Part shown: piece after piece, positions 1-6,944 of the stretch
Position numbering within the stretch: position 1 is the first letter of the stretch
Layout of the letters: every line of letters begins with the position of its first letter
NCBI GenBank assembly: GCA_026770615.1
Contig: MU631609.1
Location: forward strand, 67,210 to 79,122
DNA length: 11,913 bases
Direction: 5' to 3'
Origin: Pavlovales sp. CCMP2436
Lineage: Eukaryota > Haptophyta > Pavlovophyceae > Pavlovales
Notes under the pieces: generated by a model
The model's input: only the letters and a program-made list of their open reading frames with translations
What the model was told of the DNA's origin: nothing
The model's database searches: none
Position numbers and translations under genes: made by a program

Positions 1-23
1 GGGCACACTACCGGAGATCCATC

Positions 24-262
24 GGCACGCGCGGTGGCGCCCAAGCCAGCGCAGCCAACTAAGGCACTCAGCAGGCAATGGGCGACGCAGCGCTCAGACC
101 AGCACACCATTCAGAACAGTCAGACGCCAGCTTGAATCTCTATCATAAATATAGGGCACGCGCGGTGGCGCCCAAGCCAACGCAGCCGATTAAGGCACGC
201 AGCAGGCATTGTTGGGCGACGCAGCGTTCAGGACAGTCCGACGCAGGCTTGAATCCCTACCT
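24..262. repeat. 131-bp tandem repeat, two units
   Basis: Two direct copies start with the shared block GGCACGCGCGGTGGCGCCCA at about 24 and 155, a period of 131 bp. The match continues through GCAGCC, AAGGCAC, CAGCAGGCA, GGGCGACGCAGCG and GCTTGAATC. The first unit holds about 18 extra bases near 92-112, which look like a small internal duplication of a CTCAG/TTCAG-flanked segment. A short related string at position 1 suggests that the array continues to the left. A 76-residue ORF here simply follows the repeat and is not supported as a gene. Most likely a GC-rich satellite or minisatellite of the host chromosome. Confidence 0.8.
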
Positions 263-755
263 TTTATTATTTATTCCGTCCGCGTCTCTCAACGCCGTCG
301 GTTCATAACGACGTCACTCTCGCAAGTGAATCCGCCGTGCCAGCAGGTACCTTCAGCTAAGCGCTGAAGGCCCACCACTGACAAACAGAAAACCTTTGAG
401 TTGCCGAACGCGCCCACGTTCTCATCTAAAGCCACACTCCGTCTCCGTCGCCGTCGCCGTCGCAGCCTCCATTGCCGCCGCTGCCGCCGCCGCTGCTTAC
501 ATCGTTGAGTTGCCGGACACGCCGATGTCCTTGCCACATTGTCGCCGCCGCCGCCGCCTTTTATGTGCCGCTGTCGTCGTCGTCCCAGCCGCCCACGTTT
601 GACTTTCACCACGGCTTGCCGTCTCCTTCTCTCGAGCTGCTGCAGCTGCCGCTGCCACCATTCCCTTCTCCACCACGCCCTCACCCTCGCTCTCATCTTC
701 CCCTCTCCTCTCCCCTCGCTGTTTTTGTTTCGTCAGACTTAATTTCCGGCTTCTC
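263..755. repeat. GC-rich CCG/GTC trinucleotide repeat region, no supported gene
   Basis: This stretch is dominated by CCG, GTC and GCT triplets, most clearly at about 438-500 and 540-600, followed by a C/T-rich tract at about 610-720. Overlapping ORFs exist on both strands, but all translate to low-complexity Arg, Ala, Pro or Ser runs, as triplet repeats do in every frame. A segment starting TTGAGTTGCCG recurs at about 396 and 505 with similar flanks (ACGCGCCCACGT versus ACACGCCGATGT), so the tract also contains an imperfect duplication of about 109 bp. It could be a CpG-rich promoter or 5' UTR of a host gene, but nothing in the sequence proves this. Confidence 0.6.
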
Positions 756-1076
756 ACAGGTGTCTAGCCATCAGCTGGACAAAGAACTTCGGGAATCTCC
801 AGCCGAGGCCCAGCGGGATCTCGGGTCTTCAATATTTCTGGAGCCCCTTCCTCTGCACCTCCGAATTTCAATTTCCGCTGGCGCCGACCCGCCAACTGCT
901 CATAGGCGTCGCGCATTGCCCGAGCGAACTCGCCAGTGGGATAGCCCTCAACTGGGCAAAATTTTGGTCGGCTGACGAAACATTTTAAAAACTGGTAAAT
1001 ACGGAGATTAATCTGCATGCAGCCAATCAGCGATTGTCCAGATAGCCTTTTGTCCAGTTGAGGGCTAGACGCCTGT
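756..1076. repeat. Inverted repeat, 29-bp arms (756-784 / 1048-1076)
   Basis: The segment 756-784 matches the reverse complement of 1048-1076 at 25 of 29 bases, with core GTCTAGCC..CA.CTGGACAAA. A third, shorter copy at 943-961 (AGCCCTCAACTGGGCAAAA) matches the reverse complement of 1048-1066 at 18 of 19 bases. The right arm lies inside the last codons of the LINE reading frame. The arrangement suggests that a small piece of the element's 3' end is duplicated here in opposite orientation, or that a short dispersed repeat has inserted. Confidence 0.7.
764..1018 (-). CDS. Doubtful 84-residue ORF between inverted-repeat arms
   Basis: The reading frame has a fairly normal amino-acid mix, with a charged middle part (around FARAMRDAYEQLAGRRQRK, residues 31-49) and no low complexity, unlike the ORFs to its left. 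I recognise no domain. It lies just beyond the last LINE stop at 1027-1029, so it may be the 3' tail of that element, an unrelated host exon, or chance. Its last codons and its FCPVEG segment fall in repeats found again in inverted orientation at 1048-1076, which argues for a repeat-derived sequence and against an independent gene. No splice sites could be assigned with confidence. Confidence 0.2.
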   Translation of the reverse strand: MQINLRIYQFLKCFVSRPKFCPVEGYPTGEFARAMRDAYEQLAGRRQRKLKFGGAEEGAPEILKTRDPAGPRLEIPEVLCPADG

Positions 1077-1976
1077 ATCCTTGGGTCAGACTGTCATCTG
1101 TTGCTTCAACGTGTGTCTTTCCTTCATCGATGGAGATTACGCATATCATCCTTCCTCCGTTGCGCGACTCTGCGATAAGCTCGATAAGGAATTTACTTTA
1201 GCTCCAGGCCGGGCTGTCCACCCGTTTCCGTTTGCGCTGTATGGTAAGAGGCTGTTCAGAGGCTCGGCGCGGTATATAGCAATGAATTTATGCACTTGCC
1301 CCTGCTCTAGTCTCTTCATCAGAACCACATCTTTGCCTACGCTTGTAGCGATGCTGTGGAGCATGGCATCGTTCATCCATGCTGACTGATTTGGTCCGAA
1401 GTGAGGCGGCCCGTACTTTGCTTGCGCTTCGATTGGCCAAACGTTTCAGATTAGCCGGTGGTTAAGGTTGTTGCCCATAGGATCACCTACGTTCTCCGGT
1501 CTGCGTAGATTCAACTGTTCCTGGATGTGTTGCTGGAGGCTGCGGGCATGTGTGATTGCCGCATTTCGTAGTGCTATGGCTGCCTCCCAGCTAACCGCCT
1601 TCCCTGCGCTTCTCAGCACAGCGTAGGGGAGGCAGTTTCCATCACCTTGTATGCTTGCGTGGGTTAGGTTTACACTTGCCAGTAGCGCTCTCAGGTTGCC
1701 AGCCGGTTCGCTTGTCCGTAGATCTCCAGTGATTGTGACGGCTTTTTCCTCTTTAGGGGCATTTTGTGCTCTGTTAGCTTTTCTTCCTGCTGCCCGTGGG
1801 TCCGCTGGGTTGGGTAGTGAGGTGTTAGTCCTAGCGTGAGGTACCCCGATAGTAATAACAACCCGGCCAGTGCCACCACTGGCTTTCTTTGGCGGTGGGC
1901 TGATCGGGCTTGCCTGGGTGACTATAAGCCCTTGCAGTAACACCTTTCTAACCTTGCTGTCTCTAATGGCAAGCAT
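1027..1976 (-). pseudogene. OTU-type cysteine protease domain at LINE C-terminus, broken
   Basis: OTU proteases cleave ubiquitin-like or polyprotein bonds with a Cys-His pair. SIQGDGNCLPYAVLRSAGK gives the hallmark D-G-N-C block (catalytic Cys codon 1632-1634) followed by a helix-like stretch, then after a TGA at 1446-1448 the frame stays open through a Trp-containing segment (SAWMNDAMLHSIATSVGKD). A shift near 1150 leads to IDEGKTHVEATD, whose His (codon 1111-1113) fits the catalytic His block; Cys to His is about 174 residues. The frame closes at TGA 1027-1029 after LNWTKGYLDNR. The first ~110 residues are Pro/Ala/Lys-rich linker. Cysteine protease domains are known from Dualen-type LINEs; here the domain is C-terminal to RNase H. 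Gly in NGNGWT, where one might look for the His, is why I prefer the later His. Confidence 0.72.
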
Positions 1977-1989
1977 GTAAAAGTGTTGG

Positions 1990-2900
1990 CCGTGCTGTGC
2001 GGTGGGTTATCTCCAGCCTTCATCTGCATTCGCAGAAGGGCTGTCCTCCGTTTGCAGTGCATTCTGAGGCTGCTTGATACCACCTCCTTCTGCAGCAGCC
2101 CGCGCTTGATCACTATGGGTCGGCCTTCATCGTCTTTCCAGCTGCCTTGTGCAGAGCTCTCTCTATCCTTGTCTATGATATCTTTAATCTTCTGGTCTAT
2201 CTGTCCCGCATAGTAGTCCTCCCTCGCCATGACTGCTGATGCGGCGGAGCGGGCTCCGCCGTTAGAGATGTTGTCGTCAGTGGCTTCTTCAACTGCTGCA
2301 ATCAGGGCCTGTTTGAGTGCTGCACGAATAGCAGCTGTCTCAGGGCATCCCCGAAATAAATAGTCTCGGGAGTCCTCCCCTGGTCACTTGCTGCCACACA
2401 CAGAGGGCACTTCATGCTCATCTTGGTGGACTGTCTTCCCATAATTGCCCTGTATTGGCCAATTTCTGGGAACTCGGCTGCAATATCAGCATCGTACCGT
2501 ATCGATCCCGATATGCATTGTAGCATGAAGTTCGGTAGTGGTTCAGGCCACGTGGATCGGGCCAGCATATGTTCGGACTTATTCTCCCAGAGTGCGGCTG
2601 TATTCCCTTTAATGGCATACAGGGGATCACGGGCAATAAGAACGGCGGATTTCGAGGCTGAGGCTGAGTTTCTTAGCAAATTACATACAAACAATGGTTA
2701 AAATTTGGTTAAGATTACTATTGAAGGGCAAAAAAACGAGGCTCAGTTTCTTAACACGACGGTTTCTTATTGCCCGCAATCCTCTGTATTTACCTGGCCT
2801 ATTGGCCATGATCTCCTCGACCAACTGCTTCCTAATGCGCGCAGCAACACCTTTGCGAAGGTGCGACTCGTCGGCTTTTTGGATGTCCCCGGAGGGAGTC
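1990..2900 (-). pseudogene. LINE segment with Cys-rich knuckle
   Basis: After RNase H, the frame shifts near 2895 into a basic stretch (around ADESHLRKGVAARIRKQL), is disturbed near 2700, then reads through ARSTWPEPLPNFML to KCPLC (Cys codons 2407-2409 and 2398-2400). After another shift near 2380 it reaches DYLFRGCPE (Cys codon 2345-2347). The spacing resembles the zinc-binding 'CPLC...ET..H.F..C' string found behind RNase H in many plant and animal LINEs (zf-RVT type), with Tyr in place of the usual His. A charged segment (EDYYAGQIDQKIKDIIDKD) leads on to the protease part. A frame with a single TAA near 2006 connects the two. Confidence 0.6.
2623..2790. repeat. Short nested inverted and direct duplication inside the LINE
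   Basis: GAGGCTGAGTTTCTTAGCA (about 2661-2679) is repeated in the same orientation as GAGGCTCAGTTTCTTAACA (about 2739-2757). The neighbouring block TACAGGGGATCACGGGCAATAAGAAC (about 2623-2648) is present again as its reverse complement, with mismatches, at about 2763-2788. Direct and inverted copies side by side point to a local template-switch or repair event within the element, and this is where its reading frame is hardest to follow. Confidence 0.5.
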
Positions 2901-2984
2901 GTTAACCATGTACTTTCCTAGGGTGAGAGCTGGTTTTTGTAGATGTTGGCCATCCGTTTTCCCGAGTATAGTGACCTGTTTGGC

Positions 2985-3590
2985 ACCCCAGTCGGCCATG
3001 GCATTGATCATCACAAGGTCATCCATATGATGGTCTATTCCTTCCATTAGGGTTCTGATCTTGTTTATGGTCTAGGATTCTACAACATACGTATTCGTGG
3101 TTTTGCGCCATGATGGGTTAATACATTAGTGTTGCTTTTTCATTTCTTTGTCTAGGTCGTGCGCCGACGTGTGCTCGATTTTACGGGTAAGATTGTTGCT
3201 CAGGGCCTGCTCGATGAGTGCTAGGGCTGTTGTCATGTGGGGATTTTGGTGGTAGGCGTCAGAACTCTCAGCGGTCATGCCGTGCGGTCTCCCGGTGCAC
3301 TTGGTGTCTGGGATGGTGTGATGGGCTTGCTTGACCCCATTTAGGTGGTCCCATCCGATCTGGAGATTATTCTCCCCTTTTAGCCATTGTAGAGCAAGAG
3401 ATAGTCCGCTAATTTCTCCATTGGCTACATCCTGCTCACCGTCAAAGGTACAATAGACGATGTGCACCTCTTCTGTTGGGGGGTGCGTGAAGCGATTGAT
3501 AATCATATAGGCACATGCCCAAGAGGCCACCTGAGTACCATCTTCGAGAACCTTGTGATCCATCTAATGCTACCTGTATTTTCCGAGGTG
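2985..3590 (-). pseudogene. LINE RNase H domain, broken
   Basis: RNase H degrades the RNA strand of the RNA-DNA hybrid during retrotransposition. The four usual acidic positions can be placed: Asp in VALDGSQ (codon 3562-3564), Glu in ANGEISGLSLALQWL (codon 3414-3416), Asp in IGWDHLNGVKQA (codon 3348-3350) and Asp in INAMADWGAK (codon 2991-2993). The Glu to second-Asp distance of 22 residues equals that of E. coli RNase HI (E48-D70). A frameshift near 3550 separates LDGSQ from the rest, and TAA (3126-3128) and TAG (about 3075) interrupt the stretch before the last Asp while the frame stays open on both sides. Non-LTR elements of the I and Dualen groups carry such a domain after the RT. Confidence 0.75.
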
Positions 3591-3599
3591 CATTACAAA

Positions 3600-4415
3600 T
3601 CGGCATATAAAGGGCATTCGTAATTTAATGACGCGCCTTCAGGAAGGCTTGTGTGGAGCCTCTGGAAATTGCTACGAGTTCACCACCAACCTCACCTCTT
3701 TCACCACCATCCCTGCTGCCAGGACTAACGTCTGACGTCGACCAAGTCAGTGAGTGAACAACACCTGTTGAACCATGCTGAGCCGCTCTATATATATCTG
3801 GTGACATACCGGAAACGCATGGGCCTCTCGAGTTCATTTTTAAGGGCCTTGATCAGCATGACCAGTACTTCGTCACGGATCTCATGGTTTAGTTTGTCGA
3901 TCCGCTTCTTGGCCTCTTCTGTGAGGAGTTTGTCCAGTCGTTTGCTTTCTCTAGACCCGGCACCTGCGTTCCTTGGAGGATAGCTTGCTCTGCTGATGAC
4001 AGGTCAGTGATGTCCGCGTCTCGAGCTGTTATGGGTTCACTCCGTGTGGGCTGCTGGGCACATACCAACACATCTCCCATTCTGCATTCAGCCAGGGCCT
4101 TCCAGCGTGGCTTATTGCAGTGTTTCTGCATTTCGGGGTAGAAATCAAGAAGTAGGTCCGATCCTAGGTCAGCGTAGTTCTCAGCTACAATCCATGGTAC
4201 TCCCCCAATTGGGTGTCTCTGGGTGGCCTCGATTCCTCTGCGTACCACCGGTGATGTCCACTTCTTCTCCCTGCGTCTGTGTTTTTTTCATAGGTCGGCA
4301 GTGATTTCTTCTGCGTAACCTACTGTGTTCAATTGGCGGAGCAAGGTTGCTGCCTTGATCTCACCTTCGATTGCCTCGGGATCCTTAATGCCGCATCCTT
4401 TTCTCTGGGGGGGGC
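3600..4415 (-). pseudogene. LINE spacer between RT and RNase H, frameshifted
   Basis: This stretch continues the element's coding sequence after the RT thumb. The reading frame changes at a run of eight G (4407-4414 on the plus strand), passes a TGA at 4288-4290 in an otherwise open stretch, runs through a segment containing PIGGVPWIVAENYADLGSD (about 4140-4205), then shifts again near 3970 into a charged, probably helical part (EEAKKRIDKLNHEIRDE, about 3880-3935), and again near 3820 to reach PDIYRAAQHGSTGVV. I recognise no domain. In other RNase-H-bearing LINEs the matching region is a poorly conserved linker, which fits. A TAA near 3627 lies in an open frame that leads directly into the RNase H start. 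Confidence 0.65.
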
Positions 4416-5535
4416 ACAGAGAGCTATGCGGTTCACATTGTTATTGATCCATGCGCTCTCTTTGATGGGTTCATTTATCACATTTCTCATGGCCCTGAGG
4501 TCAGCCTTTTGAATTCCGTAGCCGCCATGGTTTATGGAGGTATGGATGAGATATCTTGCTGGCATAAGGTAGCTGCATAGATGGTGTGGCACTGTGGCTT
4601 TCCCGCTGCTATCCTAATTTATGGGATGCTTCTTTTACGCGCTGCACGGTGGCTGCAGCTTGGGTTTCCCATCTGAGGCTCGGGGTAAGTATATGGCCCA
4701 AATACTTGGTTGGGTCACTTGTCACAATTGATGGCAGCTTAATTTGCTCTTCCAGGGTTTCATGAGGCACTGAGACACTAGTAGGGGTTGTGGGGCCTCC
4801 TTTAGTAGGAATTTATACATCTTTGTATTTGGGGGCACTCAGTTCCATCCCATTCGCAGTTAGGAAAGTGTGCGTGCAGGTGAGAAGTTCCTGGGCATCA
4901 GGGGCGTTTCTTGCTACTAGGGCAAGGTCATCCATGAATGCCTGGATTGCAAGTCGTGAGGTACCGCCTGTGTGATGTGGTGGTTTGCTTAATTTCGGCT
5001 GCTGGGGCTTGATTTGTTAGCCGCCCTTGAAGCTGGTATCCACCCAGTGGATGAGCATATTCATTAAAAGACAGAAAGTGATCGGGCTAAGGGGGCAGCC
5101 TTGTTTGCAGCCACGTTTAGTGTAAATCTTCCGGGCCGTGTGCCCGTACGGAGTGCGTGCTGACGCTCCCTGACAGGTCTGAAGGAGGCGTACCTGTCTG
5201 ATTATTTCAGGAGGGAAACCGTAAATTGCAAGCGCTTCTAGGAGGGCTTCTCTCGGGGCTGTATCATACGCTTTGACTATATCTGTGAAGATTATGTGGA
5301 GCTCGGAATTTGTTGCGTGTGCGTGTGCCATTGTGTTCGTTAGCGCCACGATGTGATCTCCTGCTCTGCCTTCCTTCCGGGATGCCGCTTGGGCTTGGCT
5401 CATCAGGCCTAAGTCGTCTGAGATTCTTTGGATTTTGTGTGCAACGTGTGATGCAGGGATTTTGTAGAGGATACTCTGCAGTGAGAGCGGTCTGTAGTTG
5501 TTCAGTGTGTATGTAGAAGTGCATTTCTGGGCCAC
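4416..5535 (-). pseudogene. LINE reverse transcriptase domain, broken
   Basis: Copies element RNA into DNA by target-primed reverse transcription in intact relatives. Visible in order: NNYRPLSL (motif 1, about 5475-5500), QAASRKEGRAGDHI (motif 2), FTDIVKAYD (motif A, first catalytic Asp at codon 5281-5283), GCKQGCPLSP (motif B, 5083-5112) and FMDD (motif C, 4927-4938), followed by a thumb-like part with KYLGHIL and NHGGYGI (about 4512-4532). All three catalytic Asp codons survive. A TAA at 5017-5019 sits just after FKGG; many LINEs have a Tyr in a 'GYQ' string at this point, so a TAC/TAT change is likely. A second TAA is at 4813-4815. A single-base shift near 4605 joins the thumb to the palm. 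The copy cannot make active RT as it stands. Confidence 0.9.
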
Positions 5536-5723
5536 CCTCGTTAAAATACTAATTTTAATGATTTTTACGTTAAAATCCAAATTTAGTATTTTAACGTAAA
5601 AATGTGCATTTCTGGGCCACCCTCGTTAAAATGCTAATTTTAATGATTTTTACGTTAAAATCCAAATTTAGCATTTTACGTTAAAATCCAAATTTAATAT
5701 TTTAACGTAAAAATGTGCATTTC
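5519..5723. repeat. 85-bp tandem repeat built of palindromes
   Basis: Unit 1 spans 5519-5603 and unit 2 starts at 5604. Both begin GTGCATTTCTGGGCCACCCT, and a stub (GTGCATTTCT) follows at 5714. Unit 2 carries an extra internal copy of ACGTTAAAATCCAAATTTA (5678-5696). Each unit contains a perfect 15-bp inverted repeat, TTTTTACGTTAAAAT / ATTTTAACGTAAAAA, at 5562-5576 / 5588-5602 in unit 1 and 5647-5661 / 5699-5713 in unit 2. An alternative outer hairpin has arms CGTTAAAATACTAA (5539-5552) and 5583-5596. It directly abuts the 5'-truncated end of the LINE. Confidence 0.85.
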
Positions 5724-6160
5724 TACATGCATACAATTTTTACATACATAAATACTTTTTTACATACATACTTTTTTTACATGCATACAATTTTTACATA
5801 CATACATACATTTTTTACATACATACATACTTTTTTTACATACATACAATTTGTACATACATAAATATTAATTTGTACATACATAAATATTAATTTGTAC
5901 ATACATACATATTAATTTGTACATACATACTTTTTTTACATACATACAATTTTTACATACATACATATTAGTTTGTACATACATACATATTAATTTGTAC
6001 ATACATACATATTAATTTGTACATACATACATATTAATTTGTACATACATACATATGAAATTATACATACATACTTTTTTTACATACATACATACATACT
6101 TTTTACATACATACATACTTTTTTACATACATACTTTTTTATATACATAGATACATAAAA
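5720..6160. repeat. Composite TACATA micro/minisatellite
   Basis: About 440 bp are made of short runs of TACATACATA joined by T-runs (CTTTTTTT, CAATTTTTA) or by ATTAATTTG. In the middle (about 5865-6050) the unit TACATACATACATATTAATTTG, about 22 bp, recurs several times with small changes (AAATATTAATTTG, CATATTAGTTTG). No ORF or RNA gene is visible. It separates the retroelement side from the AT-rich virus-like side and could be host satellite, a repeat that spread at the junction, or part of the inserted virus. Confidence 0.9.
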
Positions 6161-6220
6161 AATTAAAACCTCGTGCGTATTTATACGAAATATTTAAATA
6201 TAATATTTATGTAACTATAA
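6161..6220. other. Leader of the first AT-rich ORF and left margin of the virus-like block
   Basis: The last TACATA units end near 6160. The next 60 bases (AAAAAATTAAAACC, then TATTTAAATATAATATTTATG) are unique and AT-rich and lead to the ATG at 6221. This is the first point from the left where sequence of viral-type composition is seen, so the boundary of the inserted DNA is at or left of here. Confidence 0.35.
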
Positions 6221-6552
6221 ATGGATGAAAATTTTTTTATTGAATTTGCCGGTATAAAATTATTGAATGATAATTCATATGTTTTTTTCGATGAAAAACG
6301 AGTAATTGATAAATTACATATTGATAATAAGACTATGAATTTATACCGTGTCGATATGTTTGAAAACACTAAATCAATTATCAAATTAAAGCAAATTACT
6401 GATGACAATGATGAAATCACAAAAAAATAATAACTCTTGCAGAATACGAATACGATAAAGCTAAGAAAAAATTGGAAAATTACCTTGAAAAAGTATTGTT
6501 TGATACACTCAAACATATCGAATATATGTATGTCGCAACTGACGTAATCTAA
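6221..6552 (+). pseudogene. Small charged hypothetical protein, frameshifted at an A7 run
   Basis: The first part starts at ATG 6221 (MDENFFIEFAGIKLL) and stops at TAA 6428-6430, 69 residues. Directly behind the A7 run at 6421-6427 another frame is open to TAA 6550-6552 and has the same character (LAEYEYDKAKKKLENYLEK), so one missing A in the run explains the break and an intact form would have about 110 residues. Codons end mostly in A or T, as expected for coding DNA in this AT-rich part. The second half is Lys/Glu-rich and probably helical. I recognise no family. The stop overlaps the stop of the opposing ORF by four bases. The break may be true decay or a sequencing error in the homopolymer. 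Confidence 0.55.
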
Positions 6553-6704
6553 CAATTCAATAGTATATAATCTCTTATTTTTTTTAACTCTTCATATTGA
6601 CGTGCCAATTGTTCCAATTGTAAAATGATTTCACCAATTCGTGAATCCCTATCGAAATTATTGCTATAATACTGAATACCGATAAGATTATATCCATCAG
6701 ACAT
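6549..6704 (-). CDS. Small hypothetical protein, 51 residues
   Basis: ATG at 6702-6704 opens an unbroken frame that ends at TAG 6549-6551. The protein begins MSDGYNLIGIQYYSNN and ends in a Gln/Glu/Lys-rich stretch (EIILQLEQLARQYEELKK) with leucine spacing typical of a short coiled coil. I recognise no family. Support comes from balanced composition, from the start codon only 42 bases from the divergent ATG at 6747, and from the four-base overlap (CTAA) of its stop with that of the converging upstream gene, a compact layout usual in large DNA viruses. At this length it could still be chance. Confidence 0.45.
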   Translation of the reverse strand: MSDGYNLIGIQYYSNNFDRDSRIGEIILQLEQLARQYEELKKIRDYILLNC

Positions 6705-6746
6705 ATATAATATACGTTATATTTTTTTCTTCATGTATATTTAGGG
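6705..6746. promoter_or_regulatory. AT-rich bidirectional intergenic spacer
   Basis: Only 42 bases separate the divergent start codons at 6704 (minus) and 6747 (plus). The spacer holds TATATAATATA and TTATATTTTTTTCTTC. AT-rich short promoters are usual for large DNA viruses, so it probably drives both ORFs, but no defined motif could be matched. Confidence 0.3.
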
Positions 6747-6944
6747 ATGATTGATATGTTAAATTTGCTTTCGTTGTTCCTCGTCCCTACAATTTTAAAT
6801 ATGTTAAGATGTTGTTATACTAACGTTAACGAAAATGTTGACACTTCTAACGAAGTTATTATACAAAAATCTCAAGAATTAGCGTGCATAATTATACAAA
6901 GAGCTTATCGAGAATATAAAAAAAAAATCATAAAAATATTATAA
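6747..6944 (+). CDS. Small membrane-anchored protein with IQ-like motif, 65 residues
   Basis: The frame opens at ATG 6747. The N-terminal residues (MIDMLNLLSLFLVPTILNML) form one hydrophobic segment suited to a signal anchor or signal peptide, followed by CC and a polar middle. The C-terminus reads IIIQRAYREYKKKI, which fits the IQ consensus (I/L-Q-x3-R-x3-R/K), known to bind calmodulin or EF-hand light chains. Short IQ-motif proteins are known in several giant viruses. A calmodulin partner is inference. The stop TAA (6942-6944) abuts the stop of the opposite fibre gene (6939-6941) in the palindrome TTATAA, so the two coding ends interlock. The frame is unbroken, unlike its neighbours. Confidence 0.55.
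   Translation: MIDMLNLLSLFLVPTILNMLRCCYTNVNENVDTSNEVIIQKSQELACIIIQRAYREYKKKIIKIL

Larger units (their letters stand above)
1027..5535 (-). mobile_element. 5'-truncated, decayed non-LTR retrotransposon (RT, RNase H, OTU protease)
   Basis: Reading along the minus strand, one polyprotein-like frame can be followed in pieces for about 4.5 kb: reverse transcriptase, spacer, RNase H, Cys-rich knuckle, OTU-type cysteine protease. In-frame stops lie near 5017 (TAA), 4813 (TAA), 4288 (TGA), 3627 (TAA), 3126 (TAA), 3075 (TAG), 2006 (TAA) and 1446 (TGA). Frame changes are needed near 4605, at the G8 run 4407-4414, near 3970, 3820, 3550, 2895, 2700, 2380 and 1150. The element begins at RT motif 1 (NNYRPLSL), so the N-terminal part, including any AP endonuclease or gag-like ORF, is missing; 5' truncation is usual for LINE copies. 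RNase H plus a cysteine protease recalls the Dualen/RandI clade described from Chlamydomonas, but I see no restriction-like endonuclease motif here and clade assignment needs an RT tree. No poly-A tail or target-site duplication was found. Confidence 0.88.

Noticed and set aside
289..757. Several overlapping ORFs of 67-167 residues on both strands
   Set aside because: They translate triplet repeats into Arg, Ala, Pro or Ser runs and are open in many frames at once, which is expected for CCG/GTC repeats rather than for a gene.
1146..1376. Separate 76-residue gene downstream of the OTU block
   Set aside because: It is in the same frame as the OTU piece, separated only by the TGA at 1446 and an open stretch, so it is the middle part of that broken domain.
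5519..6160. CRISPR array in the repeat-rich spacer
   Set aside because: Repeats are contiguous tandem or palindromic units without unique spacers of constant length, and the surroundings are eukaryotic and viral in type.
6181..6555. Unbroken 124-residue minus-strand ORF opposite the frameshifted plus ORF
   Set aside because: Its Phe/Ile/Ser/Tyr-rich product is what the antisense of an AT-rich Lys/Glu-rich gene gives. The plus reading has balanced composition and AT-ending codons. It remains a weak alternative because it is unbroken.
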